DNA from: Agrobacterium vitis
Lineage (GTDB): Bacteria; Pseudomonadota; Alphaproteobacteria; Rhizobiales; Rhizobiaceae
Direction of reading: 5' to 3'
Length of the DNA stretch: 64,000 nt
NCBI RefSeq assembly: GCF_014926405.1
Contig: NZ_JACXXJ020000005.1
Span: 2,609,001 to 2,673,000 of the forward strand
Shown: positions 18,775 to 27,598 of the stretch, in pieces
Numbering within the stretch: position 1 is the first letter of the stretch
Layout: each line of letters begins with the position of its first letter
Program-made: the position numbers and the translations under genes
The notes under the pieces: generated by a model
What the model was told of the DNA's origin: nothing
Databases searched by the model: none
What the model saw: only the letters and a program-made list of their open reading frames with translations

Positions 18775-19428
18775 ATGATCACCCTTGAGAACGTGACGAA
18801 ATATTACAAGACAGCAGCGCATCGCCGGTTTATCTTGCGCAATCAGAGCATGCAGTTTGTTGCCGGGCGTTCCTATGGACTGCTTGGGGTGAATGGCGCC
18901 GGGAAGTCGACAACCATGCGGCTGATCTCGGGCGCGGAACTGCCCAACAAGGGGCGTATTCATCGACAGGTACGGGTGTCCTGGCCGCTCGGCTTTGCCA
19001 ATGGCCTGAACCACATGTTGAGCGGAAAGGAAAACCTGAAATTCGTCGCCAGGGCCTATGGCGAGGATTTTCATCGGGTGCTGCGCTTTGTGGCTGAATT
19101 TGCCGAAATTGGCAGCTACCTGAACGAACCATTGCGCACCTATTCGTCCGGGATGATGGCACGCTTTGCATTCGGTCTTTCCATGGCTATCGAGTTCGAT
19201 TGTTATCTTGTCGACGAAATCACCGCTGTCGGCGACTCGAATTTCCAGCGACGCTGTCGTGAAGCCTTCAGGGCAAGGCGTACAAAATCCGATGTCATCA
19301 TGATCTCCCACGACATGGACACGATTAAAGATTATTGCGATGTCGCTCTTGTGTTAATTGACGGTCATATGGTGCAATTTGATAGTGTCGAAGAGGGTAT
19401 CGCCACATATATGCGACTGAATCGCTAG
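18775..19428 (+). CDS. capsule polysaccharide ABC exporter ATPase, KpsT-like
   Basis: The ATP-binding subunit of a capsule ABC exporter. The 217-aa protein has Walker A GVNGAGKST, a shortened Q-loop region (SWPLGF) typical of KpsT proteins, signature YSSGMMARF and Walker B CYLVDEITAVGD. Length is normal for KpsT/RkpS. It would need a KpsM permease partner; in this locus only a truncated remnant of one is present downstream. Confidence 0.93.
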   Translation: MITLENVTKYYKTAAHRRFILRNQSMQFVAGRSYGLLGVNGAGKSTTMRLISGAELPNKGRIHRQVRVSWPLGFANGLNHMLSGKENLKFVARAYGEDFHRVLRFVAEFAEIGSYLNEPLRTYSSGMMARFAFGLSMAIEFDCYLVDEITAVGDSNFQRRCREAFRARRTKSDVIMISHDMDTIKDYCDVALVLIDGHMVQFDSVEEGIATYMRLNR

Positions 19429-19442
19429 GGTTGTCAGGAAAA

Positions 19443-20732
19443 GTGGAAGACGTGTCAGAGAAAACAGTGACGGACGACAAGAAAATGCTGGAGGCAGACC
19501 TGCCTCCCGTGCTTGCGCGCAGCCAAAAACTGGCCTCTGCGCTGAGTTCCTATGCGCGCGCCCTGACATTCGAAAACCGAAGCCGCCGCAATCTCTACCG
19601 GCTTGCAGGTCTAGCACCTCGCACGCGCGACCGGGTTTTTGCCGTCATCTTGATGATCTTTATCGGTGTGACATTCGTTTTGCCGATGAGTGGCAGCATC
19701 CTCTATTATGCGTTTCTTGCAAGCCCCGGATATGCTTCAGAAGTACGGTTCATCGTGCGTTCCTCCGTTCCTTATCTGTCTCGCGATCGGTATTCGAGCG
19801 ATGCTGTCGAACCAAAGATGAAAATTGTTCAGGACACCGCCATCCTCCTGAACTATCTCAGCAGCCCGGCGGTCATCCAGGATTTGCAAAAATCTGTCGA
19901 TCTTCACAAAATTTATGGTCGAGACGACATTGATTGGTTTTCTCGGCTTCGAAGTGACGCCACCCAGGACGACATCCTCAAATACTGGAAAAAGCGATAT
20001 AGTGCCTCGGTAAACGCGAAAAGCGGCATTGTGGAGCTGGAGGTCACCGCTTTCACACCACAAGAAGCGCATGACCTGTCAAAATTGGTGCTGAAGCTTT
20101 CCGAGCAGCAGATCAACCAACTGAGTTCGGGAATGTGGGATGACCTTCTGGTCTCGACACAGCGCGACGTGGACAATGCGACGAAGGAAGTCAGTGAACT
20201 GCGCGGTAAGCTTCGCGATACGCAGAATCAAACAGGCGTTTTCGATGTGGATCTGTCGGCCACCAGCATCATTACGGTGTTGACCAATATCGAATCGAGT
20301 ATTGCTGATCTGAAAAGCCGTCGCATGGCCCTCAGCCAGAGCGTCAGTGCGAGTTCTCCGCAGATGGCTGAGATCGACAGGCGTATCGCTGGCCTTGAGG
20401 AACAATCCAAAAGCATGCAGGCTAAAACTGCGGGTCTTTCGACAGGTGCCGATGGTAATCTCGCCGATTACTCAAGCCTATTCAACAAGCTAAACCTTGA
20501 TCTGAAAATGGCAGAAAGCCGCATGAAGTCAGCTATCAGCGACTTCGAAAAAGTGAAACTGGTCAGCTCACTGCAACTTGTCTATCTCGACAGTTTTACC
20601 GATTCAACACTGCCGGACACCAACAAATATCCAAGTACCGGTCTGAACCTGTTCCTGAGTTTGCTTGCCTTTGGCGCAATCTGTGGCGCAGCGTGCGGAA
20701 CAGTGCTGCTTGTTCGCAAGAAGCTCGACTGA
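19443..20732 (+). CDS. capsule export inner-membrane protein, KpsE/RkpR-like (copy 2)
   Basis: A second KpsE-type protein, about 429 aa, homologous in layout to the one at 17561: N-terminal membrane segment (about residues 65-90), periplasmic coiled-coil (about 225-360), a DTNKYPSTGLN proline motif and a C-terminal membrane segment. The sequence is clearly diverged from copy 1. Possible starts are TTG 19431, GTG 19443 (AGGA just upstream) and GTG 19452; I use 19443. Having two KpsE-type genes around one kpsT is unusual. Confidence 0.83.
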   Translation: MEDVSEKTVTDDKKMLEADLPPVLARSQKLASALSSYARALTFENRSRRNLYRLAGLAPRTRDRVFAVILMIFIGVTFVLPMSGSILYYAFLASPGYASEVRFIVRSSVPYLSRDRYSSDAVEPKMKIVQDTAILLNYLSSPAVIQDLQKSVDLHKIYGRDDIDWFSRLRSDATQDDILKYWKKRYSASVNAKSGIVELEVTAFTPQEAHDLSKLVLKLSEQQINQLSSGMWDDLLVSTQRDVDNATKEVSELRGKLRDTQNQTGVFDVDLSATSIITVLTNIESSIADLKSRRMALSQSVSASSPQMAEIDRRIAGLEEQSKSMQAKTAGLSTGADGNLADYSSLFNKLNLDLKMAESRMKSAISDFEKVKLVSSLQLVYLDSFTDSTLPDTNKYPSTGLNLFLSLLAFGAICGAACGTVLLVRKKLD

Positions 20733-20788
20733 ATTTAGGTTTTGCCGCGATATGTGAAGCACAGGATAGCATCGATTACACACCTATC

Positions 20789-20947
20789 GTGCGCAGGGAG
20801 ATTGCGACAAATTCAGTGAACCCTGCTCAGGCGGCGCTGAAACAGAAAATAGACGTGATGCACGCTGTCATCATGAGAGACATCCGCAGCCGCTTTTTAA
20901 ATTACGGACTGGGGTATCTAATCATACCTGCAACGAAATGGCTCTAA
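20789..20947 (+). pseudogene. truncated capsule ABC exporter permease, KpsM-like N-terminal remnant
   Basis: An open frame encoding only about 52 residues that match the start of KpsM/RkpT permeases: a cytoplasmic lead-in followed by VMHAVIMRDIRSRF and GLGYL, the conserved entry to the first membrane helix. Full KpsM is about 260 aa with six helices; everything after LGYL is missing. The frame stops 19 bp before the 3' end of the tRNA-Thr gene, leaving no room for the rest. GTG at 20789 is the likely original start. It appears to be a deletion remnant. A functional short protein is unlikely. Confidence 0.7.
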
Positions 20948-20966
20948 TAATTTCAACGGGATGTAA

Positions 20967-21041
20967 TGGTGCTGCTAGAGAGATTTGAACTCTCGGCCTC
21001 TCCCTTACCAAGGGAGTGCTCTACCCCTGAGCTATAGCAGC
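20967..21041 (-). tRNA. tRNA-Thr(GGT)
   Basis: On the minus strand a 75-nt cloverleaf including encoded CCA: acceptor stem GCTGCTA / TAGCAGC, anticodon stem CTCCC / GGGAG with loop TTGGTAA (anticodon GGT, Thr) and T-loop TTCAAAT. The 3' end faces the truncated kpsM remnant, a common site for island integration and deletion. Confidence 0.95.
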
Positions 21042-21191
21042 ATCTGGCGAAGCGGTGTGTGCCGCTGCGGAACGAGTGGGCTATTGCCACAGGATGACGG
21101 GGCGCGCAAGCAGCAAAACGTGGTTAGGCGAATAAAATAGCAAAACCTTGCCTATCTTCCGGTTTATCCACATTTGCGCTATGACGCCGCC

Positions 21192-21440
21192 ATGACAGAC
21201 GAGACCGATACATCCAAGGCCGAGCGCGTGGCAGAAGCCAAGCGGATTGCAGCGCTGAACACCCAGGCGCAGGCCGAGCGCCGGCGTGAGCGGGCGGCTC
21301 AGAAATTGCGAGAAAACCTGATGCGCCGTAAAAGCCAGGCGCGGGCGCGCCGGGCTGGCGGCGCCGATGAAACAGATGGACTGCCCGCCGCACATTTGCC
21401 CCAACCGGATGACACTGAAACCTCAAACAGCGAAACCTGA
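21192..21440 (+). CDS. small charged conserved protein of unknown function
   Basis: An 82-aa, highly charged, Ala/Arg/Glu-rich protein predicted to be mostly helical or coiled-coil (about residues 8-55) with an acidic disordered tail. No domain recognised. ATG at 21192 is preferred over an upstream in-frame ATG at 21174. It lies upstream of murA on the same strand; I recall small charged ORFs here in related rhizobia but can assign no function. Confidence 0.6.
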   Translation: MTDETDTSKAERVAEAKRIAALNTQAQAERRRERAAQKLRENLMRRKSQARARRAGGADETDGLPAAHLPQPDDTETSNSET

Positions 21441-21574
21441 CACAGCGAATTGAACGGCTGGCGGTTTTCCTCTAAACACCGCGTGCATTGCAGTGCCAAT
21501 TATTGCTGTCATGGCGCGACACACTCTTCAAACCAAGAAAGGCGGGGGCAGGCCTTGCCCCCTGATCACTCTTT

Positions 21575-22867
21575 ATGGATCGTATCAGGATTGTCGGCGG
21601 CAACGCCCTTAACGGCATCATTCCCATTTCCGGCGCGAAAAACGCCGCCCTGCCCTTGATGATCGCCTCGCTCCTGACCAGCGACACGCTGACGCTGGAA
21701 AATGTGCCGCATCTGGCCGATGTCGAGCTGCTATTGCGCATTCTGGGCAATCATGGCGTCGACATTGCCGTGAATGGGCGGCGCGAGCGCCAGTCCGGCA
21801 GCTATTCCCGCACCATCCATTTCACCTGCCGCACCATTGTCGATACCAATGCACCTTATGAGCTGGTCTCCAAAATGCGCGCCAGCTTCTGGGTGATCGG
21901 CCCGCTTCTCGCGCGTGAGGGCAAGGCCCGCGTCTCACTGCCCGGTGGCTGCGCCATCGGCACCCGCCCGGTCGATCTGTTCATCGACGGTCTGCGCGCG
22001 CTGGGCGCCACTCTGGAGATCGACAGCGGCTATATCGAAGCCACCGCGCCGAAGGGCGGCTTGATCGGCGCGAGCTATACATTCCCCAAGGTTTCCGTTG
22101 GTGCAACCCACGTCATGCTGATGGCGGCATCGCTGGCACGCGGCACCACAGTGATCCACAATGCCGCGCGTGAGCCGGAAGTGGTTGATCTTGCCAATTG
22201 CCTGAACGCCATGGGCGCGAAAATTACTGGCCAAGGCACAGCCACCATCACCATCGAAGGTGTTACCAGCCTGTCTGGTGCCCGCCACCGGGTTCTGCCG
22301 GACCGGATCGAGACCGGCACCTATGCCATGGCCGTCGCCATGACCGGCGGTGACGTGACGCTGGAAGGCACCGATATCACCCTGCTCGACACCGCCGTCG
22401 AGGCGTTGCGCCGGGCTGGCGCCGAGGTTTCCGCCATCGAGGACGGTATTCGCGTCATCGGCCATGGCGACGCCATTCGCCCTGTCGATATCGTTACCGA
22501 GCCGTTTCCTGGCTTCCCGACTGACTTGCAGGCGCAATTCATGGGCCTGATGACCCGCGCCCAGGGCGTGGCACATGTGACGGAAACAATTTTCGAAAAC
22601 CGCTTCATGCATGTGCAGGAACTGGCTCGGCTCGGCGCCAAGATCACCCTCAGCGGCCAGACAGCCCGCATCGAAGGCGTACAGCGCCTACGGGGCGCGC
22701 CAGTGATGGCGACCGACCTGCGCGCCTCCGTCTCTCTCGTCATCGCCGGTCTTGCCGCCGAGGGCGAAACATTGGTCAACCGCGTCTATCATCTGGACCG
22801 CGGCTTCGAGCGGTTGGAAGAAAAGCTGACCCGCTGCGGCGCGATTGTGGAACGAATCAGCGACTGA
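21575..22867 (+). CDS. murA: UDP-N-acetylglucosamine 1-carboxyvinyltransferase MurA
   Basis: MurA catalyses the first committed step of peptidoglycan synthesis, transferring enolpyruvate from PEP to UDP-GlcNAc in the cytosol. The 430-aa protein has GAKNAALP with the conserved Lys near residue 22, the catalytic loop [10 protein letters not shown] with the Cys near residue 127 that is the fosfomycin target, and the terminal block [14 protein letters not shown]. Length and motifs are normal. Confidence 0.97.
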   Translation: MDRIRIVGGNALNGIIPISGAKNAALPLMIASLLTSDTLTLENVPHLADVELLLRILGNHGVDIAVNGRRERQSGSYSRTIHFTCRTIVDTNAPYELVSKMRASFWVIGPLLAREGKARVSLPGGCAIGTRPVDLFIDGLRALGATLEIDSGYIEATAPKGGLIGASYTFPKVSVGATHVMLMAASLARGTTVIHNAAREPEVVDLANCLNAMGAKITGQGTATITIEGVTSLSGARHRVLPDRIETGTYAMAVAMTGGDVTLEGTDITLLDTAVEALRRAGAEVSAIEDGIRVIGHGDAIRPVDIVTEPFPGFPTDLQAQFMGLMTRAQGVAHVTETIFENRFMHVQELARLGAKITLSGQTARIEGVQRLRGAPVMATDLRASVSLVIAGLAAEGETLVNRVYHLDRGFERLEEKLTRCGAIVERISD

Positions 22868-22966
22868 CCACCCCTATATTTCAAGCTCTTCAAGCAAGGC
22901 TGCCCGTTGCTTAATGACGGCGGGCAACCTATCTGCAAGAGCAATTGCAATAGCGGGGCCATGCGC

Positions 22967-23437
22967 ATGACCGATCTCAAGCTTCTATCGCTGGACGAGG
23001 AAGATCTCGCCATTTTATCTGCCCATATGCAGGATGCGGTGTTCAAGCCAGCTGACGTGGATTATGCGGCAAAGTCCGGGGTGTTTTCCGTCGCTGTCAA
23101 CCGTTTCGTCTGGGAGAAAGCCGGAAAAGGCGGCGGAATATTTCGCCGTGCCAAGAGCTTCGAGCGCCGCCGGGCCTTACTCACCATCAAACGAGTGCAG
23201 GCGGTGCGCTCCATCGGCATAAGCCAGACGGACAAGGACCAGGTGATGAACCTGCTGGCTGTGACCTTCACCGCCGCCCAAGGTGATGGCAAGGGGGATG
23301 GCCCGGAAGGCCGGGTGGAGCTGGTATGCGCGGCGGGCGCCACCATTGCTTTGGATGTTGAATGCATAGAAGTACAGCTTGCAGATACCGGCGGCGCGTG
23401 GGAAACCACATCAAGGCCCCGGCATCCCGGAGCCTGA
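22967..23437 (+). CDS. DUF2948 family protein
   Basis: A 156-aa protein matching the alphaproteobacterial DUF2948 family by its start MTDLKLLSLDEEDLAILSAH and the FVWEKAGKGG / FERRRALLTI blocks. Function unknown. It is found between murA and hisD in related genomes, so the neighbourhood supports the call. An alternative ATG two codons upstream (22961) is possible. No signal peptide or membrane segment. Confidence 0.85.
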   Translation: MTDLKLLSLDEEDLAILSAHMQDAVFKPADVDYAAKSGVFSVAVNRFVWEKAGKGGGIFRRAKSFERRRALLTIKRVQAVRSIGISQTDKDQVMNLLAVTFTAAQGDGKGDGPEGRVELVCAAGATIALDVECIEVQLADTGGAWETTSRPRHPGA

Positions 23438-23471
23438 GGAATAGGCGGGCCGGAAGAAGGAATTAGGCGCA

Positions 23472-24770
23472 GTGGCAGTTTGGCTTGAGCAGGCATCGGA
23501 TGATTTCGAGGCGCGGTTTGCCGCATTTCTCACCACCAAGCGGGAAGTGTCCGAGGATGTAAACGCAGTCGTCAGAACCATTATCGACGATGTGCGGGCG
23601 CGCGGCGATGCCGCCTTGGCGGAGTATTCGCACAGGTTCGATGGGCTGGATTTCGCAGTGACGCCCATGCGCGTCACCGAAGCTGAAATCGATGCGGCCT
23701 TTGCCGAGGTCTCGCCTGAGCTGATCGATGCGTTGCAACTTGCCGCAGAGCGTATCGAGCGCCACCACGCCCGCCAGATGCCCAAGGACGACATCTACGA
23801 AGACGCCATCGGCGTCGGCCTCGGCTCCCGCTGGACCGCCATCGATGCGGTTGGCCTTTATGTGCCGGGCGGCACGGCAAGCTATCCAAGTTCCGTACTG
23901 ATGAATGCCGTTCCGGCCAGGGTTGCCGGTGTGCCGCGCGTCGTCATGGTCGTGCCTGCCTCCGGCGGCGCCATTAATCCCACGGTGCTGGCCGCGGCAA
24001 AAATTGCGGGCGTGACGGAAATCTACCGGATCGGTGGCGCTCAGGCTGTCGCCGCACTCGCCTATGGCACACAAACCATCGAACCGGTCGCCAAGATCGT
24101 CGGCCCCGGCAATGCCTATGTGGCCGCTGCCAAGCGCCATGTGTTCGGCACAGTCGGCATCGATATGATCGCCGGTCCTTCGGAAGTGCTTGTGATCGCC
24201 GACAAGGATAATGACCCAGACTGGATTGCCGCCGATCTGCTGGCGCAGGCCGAACACGACCGGGGCGCTCAATCAATCCTGATCACCGACAGTCCGGACT
24301 TTGCCAAAGCGGTTGAGGCTGCCGTCGAGCGGCAATTGAAAACATTGAGCCGCAGCGAAACTGCCAGCGCCAGCTGGCAGGATTTTGGCGCGCTGGTCAT
24401 TGTACCAAACCTTGGCGCTTCCGTGCCGCTTGCCAACCGGATTGCCGCCGAGCATCTGGAACTGGCTGTCGCCGATCCCGATACGTTGATGGCGGGCATT
24501 CGCAATGCTGGCGCGATCTTCATCGGTCGCCATACACCGGAGGTGATCGGCGATTATGTCGGCGGCTCCAACCACGTCCTGCCAACGGCCCGTTCGGCGC
24601 GGTTTTCCTCCGGCCTGTCGGTGCTGGATTTCGTCAAGCGCACATCGATATTACGGCTCGGCCCGCAACAGCTTAGGCAATTGGCGCCGGCAGCAATTGC
24701 TTTGGCCAAGAGCGAAGGGCTGGACGCCCATGCACGATCCGTCGCCATCCGGCTCAATCTTGAGGAATAG
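23472..24770 (+). CDS. hisD: histidinol dehydrogenase
   Basis: HisD carries out the last two steps of histidine synthesis, oxidising L-histidinol to histidine with NAD and a zinc ion. The 432-aa protein has GLYVPGGTASYPSSVLMN, GPGNAYVAAAK, the GPSEVLVIAD block and the catalytic AAEHLEL histidine region, and ends with a normal C-terminus. It is 3 bp before the UPF0262 gene. GTG start. It is not in a his operon here, as is common in alphaproteobacteria. Confidence 0.97.
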   Translation: MAVWLEQASDDFEARFAAFLTTKREVSEDVNAVVRTIIDDVRARGDAALAEYSHRFDGLDFAVTPMRVTEAEIDAAFAEVSPELIDALQLAAERIERHHARQMPKDDIYEDAIGVGLGSRWTAIDAVGLYVPGGTASYPSSVLMNAVPARVAGVPRVVMVVPASGGAINPTVLAAAKIAGVTEIYRIGGAQAVAALAYGTQTIEPVAKIVGPGNAYVAAAKRHVFGTVGIDMIAGPSEVLVIADKDNDPDWIAADLLAQAEHDRGAQSILITDSPDFAKAVEAAVERQLKTLSRSETASASWQDFGALVIVPNLGASVPLANRIAAEHLELAVADPDTLMAGIRNAGAIFIGRHTPEVIGDYVGGSNHVLPTARSARFSSGLSVLDFVKRTSILRLGPQQLRQLAPAAIALAKSEGLDAHARSVAIRLNLEE

Positions 24771-24773
24771 CTG

Positions 24774-25247
24774 ATGGCCAAGGGCGACTTCAAGCTTTTC
24801 GATGTCGTTCTCGATGAGACGATCGGGCGCTCGACGCCCGATGTCGAGCATGAGCGGGCCGTGGCGATTTTCGATCTGATCGAGGAAAACTCTTTCGAGC
24901 CGGTCGGTCATCCAGGTGGCCCTTATCGCCTCAGCCTGTCCCTGGTGAATGCCCGGCTGGTCTTCACCATCACCACGCAGGATGGCGAGGCTGTCGCCAC
25001 CCATATCCTGTCGCTGACGCCGCTCAGGCGGATCATCAAAGACTATTTCATGATCTGTGAAAGTTATTACGAGGCGATCCGTTCTTCCACGCCCAGCCAG
25101 ATCGAAGCAATCGACATGGGGCGGCGCGGCATTCACAACGATGGCTCGCAAACCCTGAAAGACCGGCTGAAAGACAAGATCAATCTCGATTTCGACAGTG
25201 CACGGCGACTCTTCACGCTGGTCTGCGTGCTGTATTGGCGCGGCTGA
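24774..25247 (+). CDS. UPF0262 family protein
   Basis: A 157-aa protein matching the alphaproteobacterial UPF0262 family: [20 protein letters not shown] at the start, [20 protein letters not shown] in the middle and [12 protein letters not shown] at the end. Function unknown; no catalytic motif. The hisD-UPF0262-phosphatase-infA-maf order is conserved in related bacteria. Closely spaced after hisD, so probably co-transcribed. Confidence 0.92.
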   Translation: MAKGDFKLFDVVLDETIGRSTPDVEHERAVAIFDLIEENSFEPVGHPGGPYRLSLSLVNARLVFTITTQDGEAVATHILSLTPLRRIIKDYFMICESYYEAIRSSTPSQIEAIDMGRRGIHNDGSQTLKDRLKDKINLDFDSARRLFTLVCVLYWRG

Positions 25248-25257
25248 GGCGTCCGGC

Positions 25258-25761
25258 ATGAGCGAACCGACCAAAGATCTCACCAGCATCGGCACCGATC
25301 ACAGCCAAGAGAGGGCCATACCCCACTCCGTATTGTTCCTCTGCGGTATGAATGCCGTGCGCTCGCCCATGGCCGAGGCCCTGGCCAAGAGGTTACTGCC
25401 GTCAGGTGTCTATGTAGCCTCGGCTGGCGTGCGGCATGGCGAGCGCGACCCTTTTGTGGATGTGGTACTGGATGAAATCGGACTTTCGCTCGGCAAGCGC
25501 CAGCCTCAGACCCTGGACGAGCTGGAGGATGACTTTTTCGACCTCGTCGTCACTCTCGCCCCCGAAGCGCATCATGCCGCCCTGGAACTGACTCGCTCCT
25601 CTTCCGTTGAGGTGGTATATTGGCCGATGCATGACCCAACCATTGAGGCCGACACCCGCGACCAGCAACTGGCCGCCTATCGCGAGGTGCGAGACCGGCT
25701 GGCGGTGCTGATCGAACAGCGCTTCAAACGGCCCGGAACAAGCCCGCTTGGCGGCGTTTGA
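25258..25761 (+). CDS. low-molecular-weight protein tyrosine phosphatase-like protein
   Basis: A 167-aa protein with the LMW-PTP/arsenate reductase P-loop C-X5-R-S as CGMNAVRSP near residue 31, and a downstream WPMHDPT containing the expected DP general-acid pair. This supports a phosphatase fold. ATG at 25258 sits 10 bp after the UPF0262 stop. Substrate unknown; it could also be an arsenate reductase-like enzyme, though no ars genes are nearby. Confidence 0.85.
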   Translation: MSEPTKDLTSIGTDHSQERAIPHSVLFLCGMNAVRSPMAEALAKRLLPSGVYVASAGVRHGERDPFVDVVLDEIGLSLGKRQPQTLDELEDDFFDLVVTLAPEAHHAALELTRSSSVEVVYWPMHDPTIEADTRDQQLAAYREVRDRLAVLIEQRFKRPGTSPLGGV

Positions 25762-25882
25762 AACAAATTCGAAAAGCCCGATCTACAAGGTTCACAAAAG
25801 CCCAGTGATTGTGTAGGTTCCGGCCACATTTTGACCGGGGCGGTAGCCGCCTCGACGAAACACACAGAAAGACAAGGCATCA

Positions 25883-26101
25883 ATGGCTAAAGAAGAAGTC
25901 CTCGAATTCCCCGGTGTCGTTACGGAACTGCTGCCGAACGCCACATTCCGGGTGAAGCTCGAAAACGAACATGAAATTATCGCCCATACGGCTGGCCGTA
26001 TGCGCAAGAACCGCATCCGCGTGCTGGCTGGCGACAAGGTCCTGGTGGAAATGACACCCTACGACCTGACCAAGGGCCGTATCACCTATCGCTTCAAGTA
26101 A
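25883..26101 (+). CDS. infA: translation initiation factor IF-1
   Basis: IF-1 binds the ribosomal A site during initiation. The 72-aa OB-fold protein is full length and nearly identical to the family consensus ([20 protein letters not shown] at the start, [13 protein letters not shown] at the end). It is preceded by a 121-bp gap that probably holds its own promoter, and followed by maf after 16 bp. Confidence 0.98.
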   Translation: MAKEEVLEFPGVVTELLPNATFRVKLENEHEIIAHTAGRMRKNRIRVLAGDKVLVEMTPYDLTKGRITYRFK

Positions 26102-26117
26102 CGGCGAGGAGCCGCCT

Positions 26118-26738
26118 ATGGCCGGCAAACGCAAGCTGATCCTGGCCTCAGGCTCCCCCCGCCGCGTCGAACTGCTGCGGCAGGTGGGCCTGGAAGCCGA
26201 TCGGCTGATGCCGATGGATCTGGACGAAAGCCCCTTGAAGAACGAGCAGCCACGCTCGCTGGCGCGCCGCTTGGCAACCGACAAGGCCAAAGCCGCCCTG
26301 GAGGCGAGTGCTGACGAGGCGGATTGGAAAGGCGCTTTCATCCTGGCGGCCGATACGGTGGTTGCCGTTGGCCGTCGGGTGCTGCCGAAAACCGAATACA
26401 GCGATGAGGCCATCGCCGCGCTCAATCTGGTTTCCGGCCGCAATCACTGGGTGTTTACCGGTGTCTGCCTGATCACGCCGGATCGCAAGATCCGCCAGAA
26501 GGTGGTGGAAAGCAAGGTGCGCTTCAAGCGTCTGTCGGAAGCGGACATCAATGCCTATATCCTGTCCGGCGAATGGCGTGGCAAGGCTGGCGCCTATGCC
26601 ATTCAGGGCATTGCCGGCAGTTTCGTACAGAAATTGGTCGGCTCTTATTCCAATGTTGTCGGCCTGCCCCTGTATGAAACCGTGCAATTGCTGGCAGGTG
26701 AAGGCATGGACGTGCAGGCCCGCTGGTCGGAAGGATAA
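26118..26738 (+). CDS. maf: Maf family nucleoside triphosphate pyrophosphatase
   Basis: Maf proteins hydrolyse non-canonical or pyrimidine NTPs and were first linked to septum inhibition. The 206-aa protein has SGSPRR near residue 12, [11 protein letters not shown] near 75, the [13 protein letters not shown] block and NVVGLPLYE. All typical motifs are intact. It lies between infA and yacG, a common alphaproteobacterial arrangement. Confidence 0.94.
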   Translation: MAGKRKLILASGSPRRVELLRQVGLEADRLMPMDLDESPLKNEQPRSLARRLATDKAKAALEASADEADWKGAFILAADTVVAVGRRVLPKTEYSDEAIAALNLVSGRNHWVFTGVCLITPDRKIRQKVVESKVRFKRLSEADINAYILSGEWRGKAGAYAIQGIAGSFVQKLVGSYSNVVGLPLYETVQLLAGEGMDVQARWSEG

Positions 26739-26797
26739 GCAGCCCAGCAGGCAAGGCCCCGGCGAGTTTAAAGCTGACGCCAAGCAAAGGATAACAC

Positions 26798-27007
26798 ATG
26801 AGTGACGAGCCAGAACATACTGCCAAGGTCGCACCCTTGCGCAAACCTCTTCCCTGCCCGGAATGCGGCCATCCATCCCACCGCGAACACTATCCCTTCT
26901 GCTCCGACCGCTGCCGCACCCAGGATCTGTCTCGCTGGCTGAAAGGCTCCTATGCCATTCCCGTGGCCGAAGACGAATCCAACCCGGATGACGACGGTCG
27001 ATTCTGA
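26798..27007 (+). CDS. yacG: DNA gyrase inhibitor / zinc-binding protein YacG
   Basis: A 69-aa zinc-finger protein with the YacG pattern CPECG ... FCSDRCR and the following DLSRWLKGSYAIP. In E. coli YacG binds GyrB and inhibits gyrase. The gene is usually next to maf or coaE. An acidic C-terminus is present. A weak GGGGAA/TTCCCC dyad at 27143-27159 may end the transcript. Confidence 0.93.
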   Translation: MSDEPEHTAKVAPLRKPLPCPECGHPSHREHYPFCSDRCRTQDLSRWLKGSYAIPVAEDESNPDDDGRF

Positions 27008-27201
27008 ACCGCGACAGCCATTGCAATTTCAGCGTAAGCTTCTGTTTTAAAATGACTTTCAATCTTTTTACATGCATCGTCAAAAAAGTGTCTTTTGGCG
27101 CTGGACATGAAAAATTTAGATGGTATAACCGCGCTGCTTCCGGGGGAAAAGTTTTCCCCTAACGGCAAACAAGCCTGAAAGAGGGTATGTTTGGCCAGGA
27201 T

Positions 27202-27277
27202 GCCCGGATAGCTCAGTTGGTAGAGCAGCGGATTGAAAATCCGCGTGTCGGTGGTTCAAATCCGCCTCCGGGCACCA
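27202..27277 (+). tRNA. tRNA-Phe(GAA)
   Basis: A 76-nt cloverleaf including encoded CCA: acceptor GCCCGGA / TCCGGGC, D-loop AGCTCAGTTGG, anticodon loop TTGAAAA (GAA, Phe) and T-loop TTCAAAT. The flanking 3' region contains no integrase. Confidence 0.96.
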
Positions 27278-27598
27278 TTATTTCAAGTGAAATGTCCTAT
27301 ATTCCTTGCTTAATATGCTTATTAAGTCATGGCTGCGCCAAGGCTCGCACCAGTTTGTCATCTTAAAACAGCATCGAAAGCTGCGGACACCTCTCCTATT
27401 TTGTGCGTTTGATAACAGAATGGCACGGAATTGTTGTTGATCCTTTGCATCCTTAGAAACGGAGTGGATGGCGCAGCAAGGTCTTTTTGAGCTTGTCAGG
27501 AAAAAGTGAATTCCGATTTTCTCGAAAAGACAAACGAAAACAACAAGAGTGAGAGAATGGCTGGTTCAATCTGAACCTCACAGACTCTAGATCGTGAG
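27278..27598. other. AT-rich intergenic region between tRNA-Phe and glycosyltransferase
   Basis: A 321-bp gap of lower GC than its surroundings. It ends in copy A of a small palindromic repeat (27561-27590) that abuts the next start codon. No ORF is supported. Presumably contains the promoter for the gene at 27599. Confidence 0.5.
27561..27590. repeat. small palindromic repeat, copy A
   Basis: Contains GGTTCA-ATC-TGAACC followed by CAGACTCTAG. The same arrangement occurs at 28780-28818 and 52617-52648. This copy ends 8 bp before the start codon of the downstream glycosyltransferase, so it may affect its translation or transcription. Confidence 0.75.

Noticed and set aside
21506..21523. A CTGTCAT half site upstream of murA that looked like a PHO box
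   Set aside because: The second half site does not match (CGACACA), and murA is not a plausible Pho target.
27202..27277. tRNA-Phe as an island attachment site
   Set aside because: No integrase, phage gene or partial tRNA-Phe duplication is visible downstream; the neighbouring gene is only a single glycosyltransferase.
27421..27440. A TGGCAC-led sigma-54-like promoter upstream of the glycosyltransferase
   Set aside because: The -24 half fits, but the -12 half lacks the TTGC element at the required spacing, and no sigma-54 enhancer-binding regulator is nearby.
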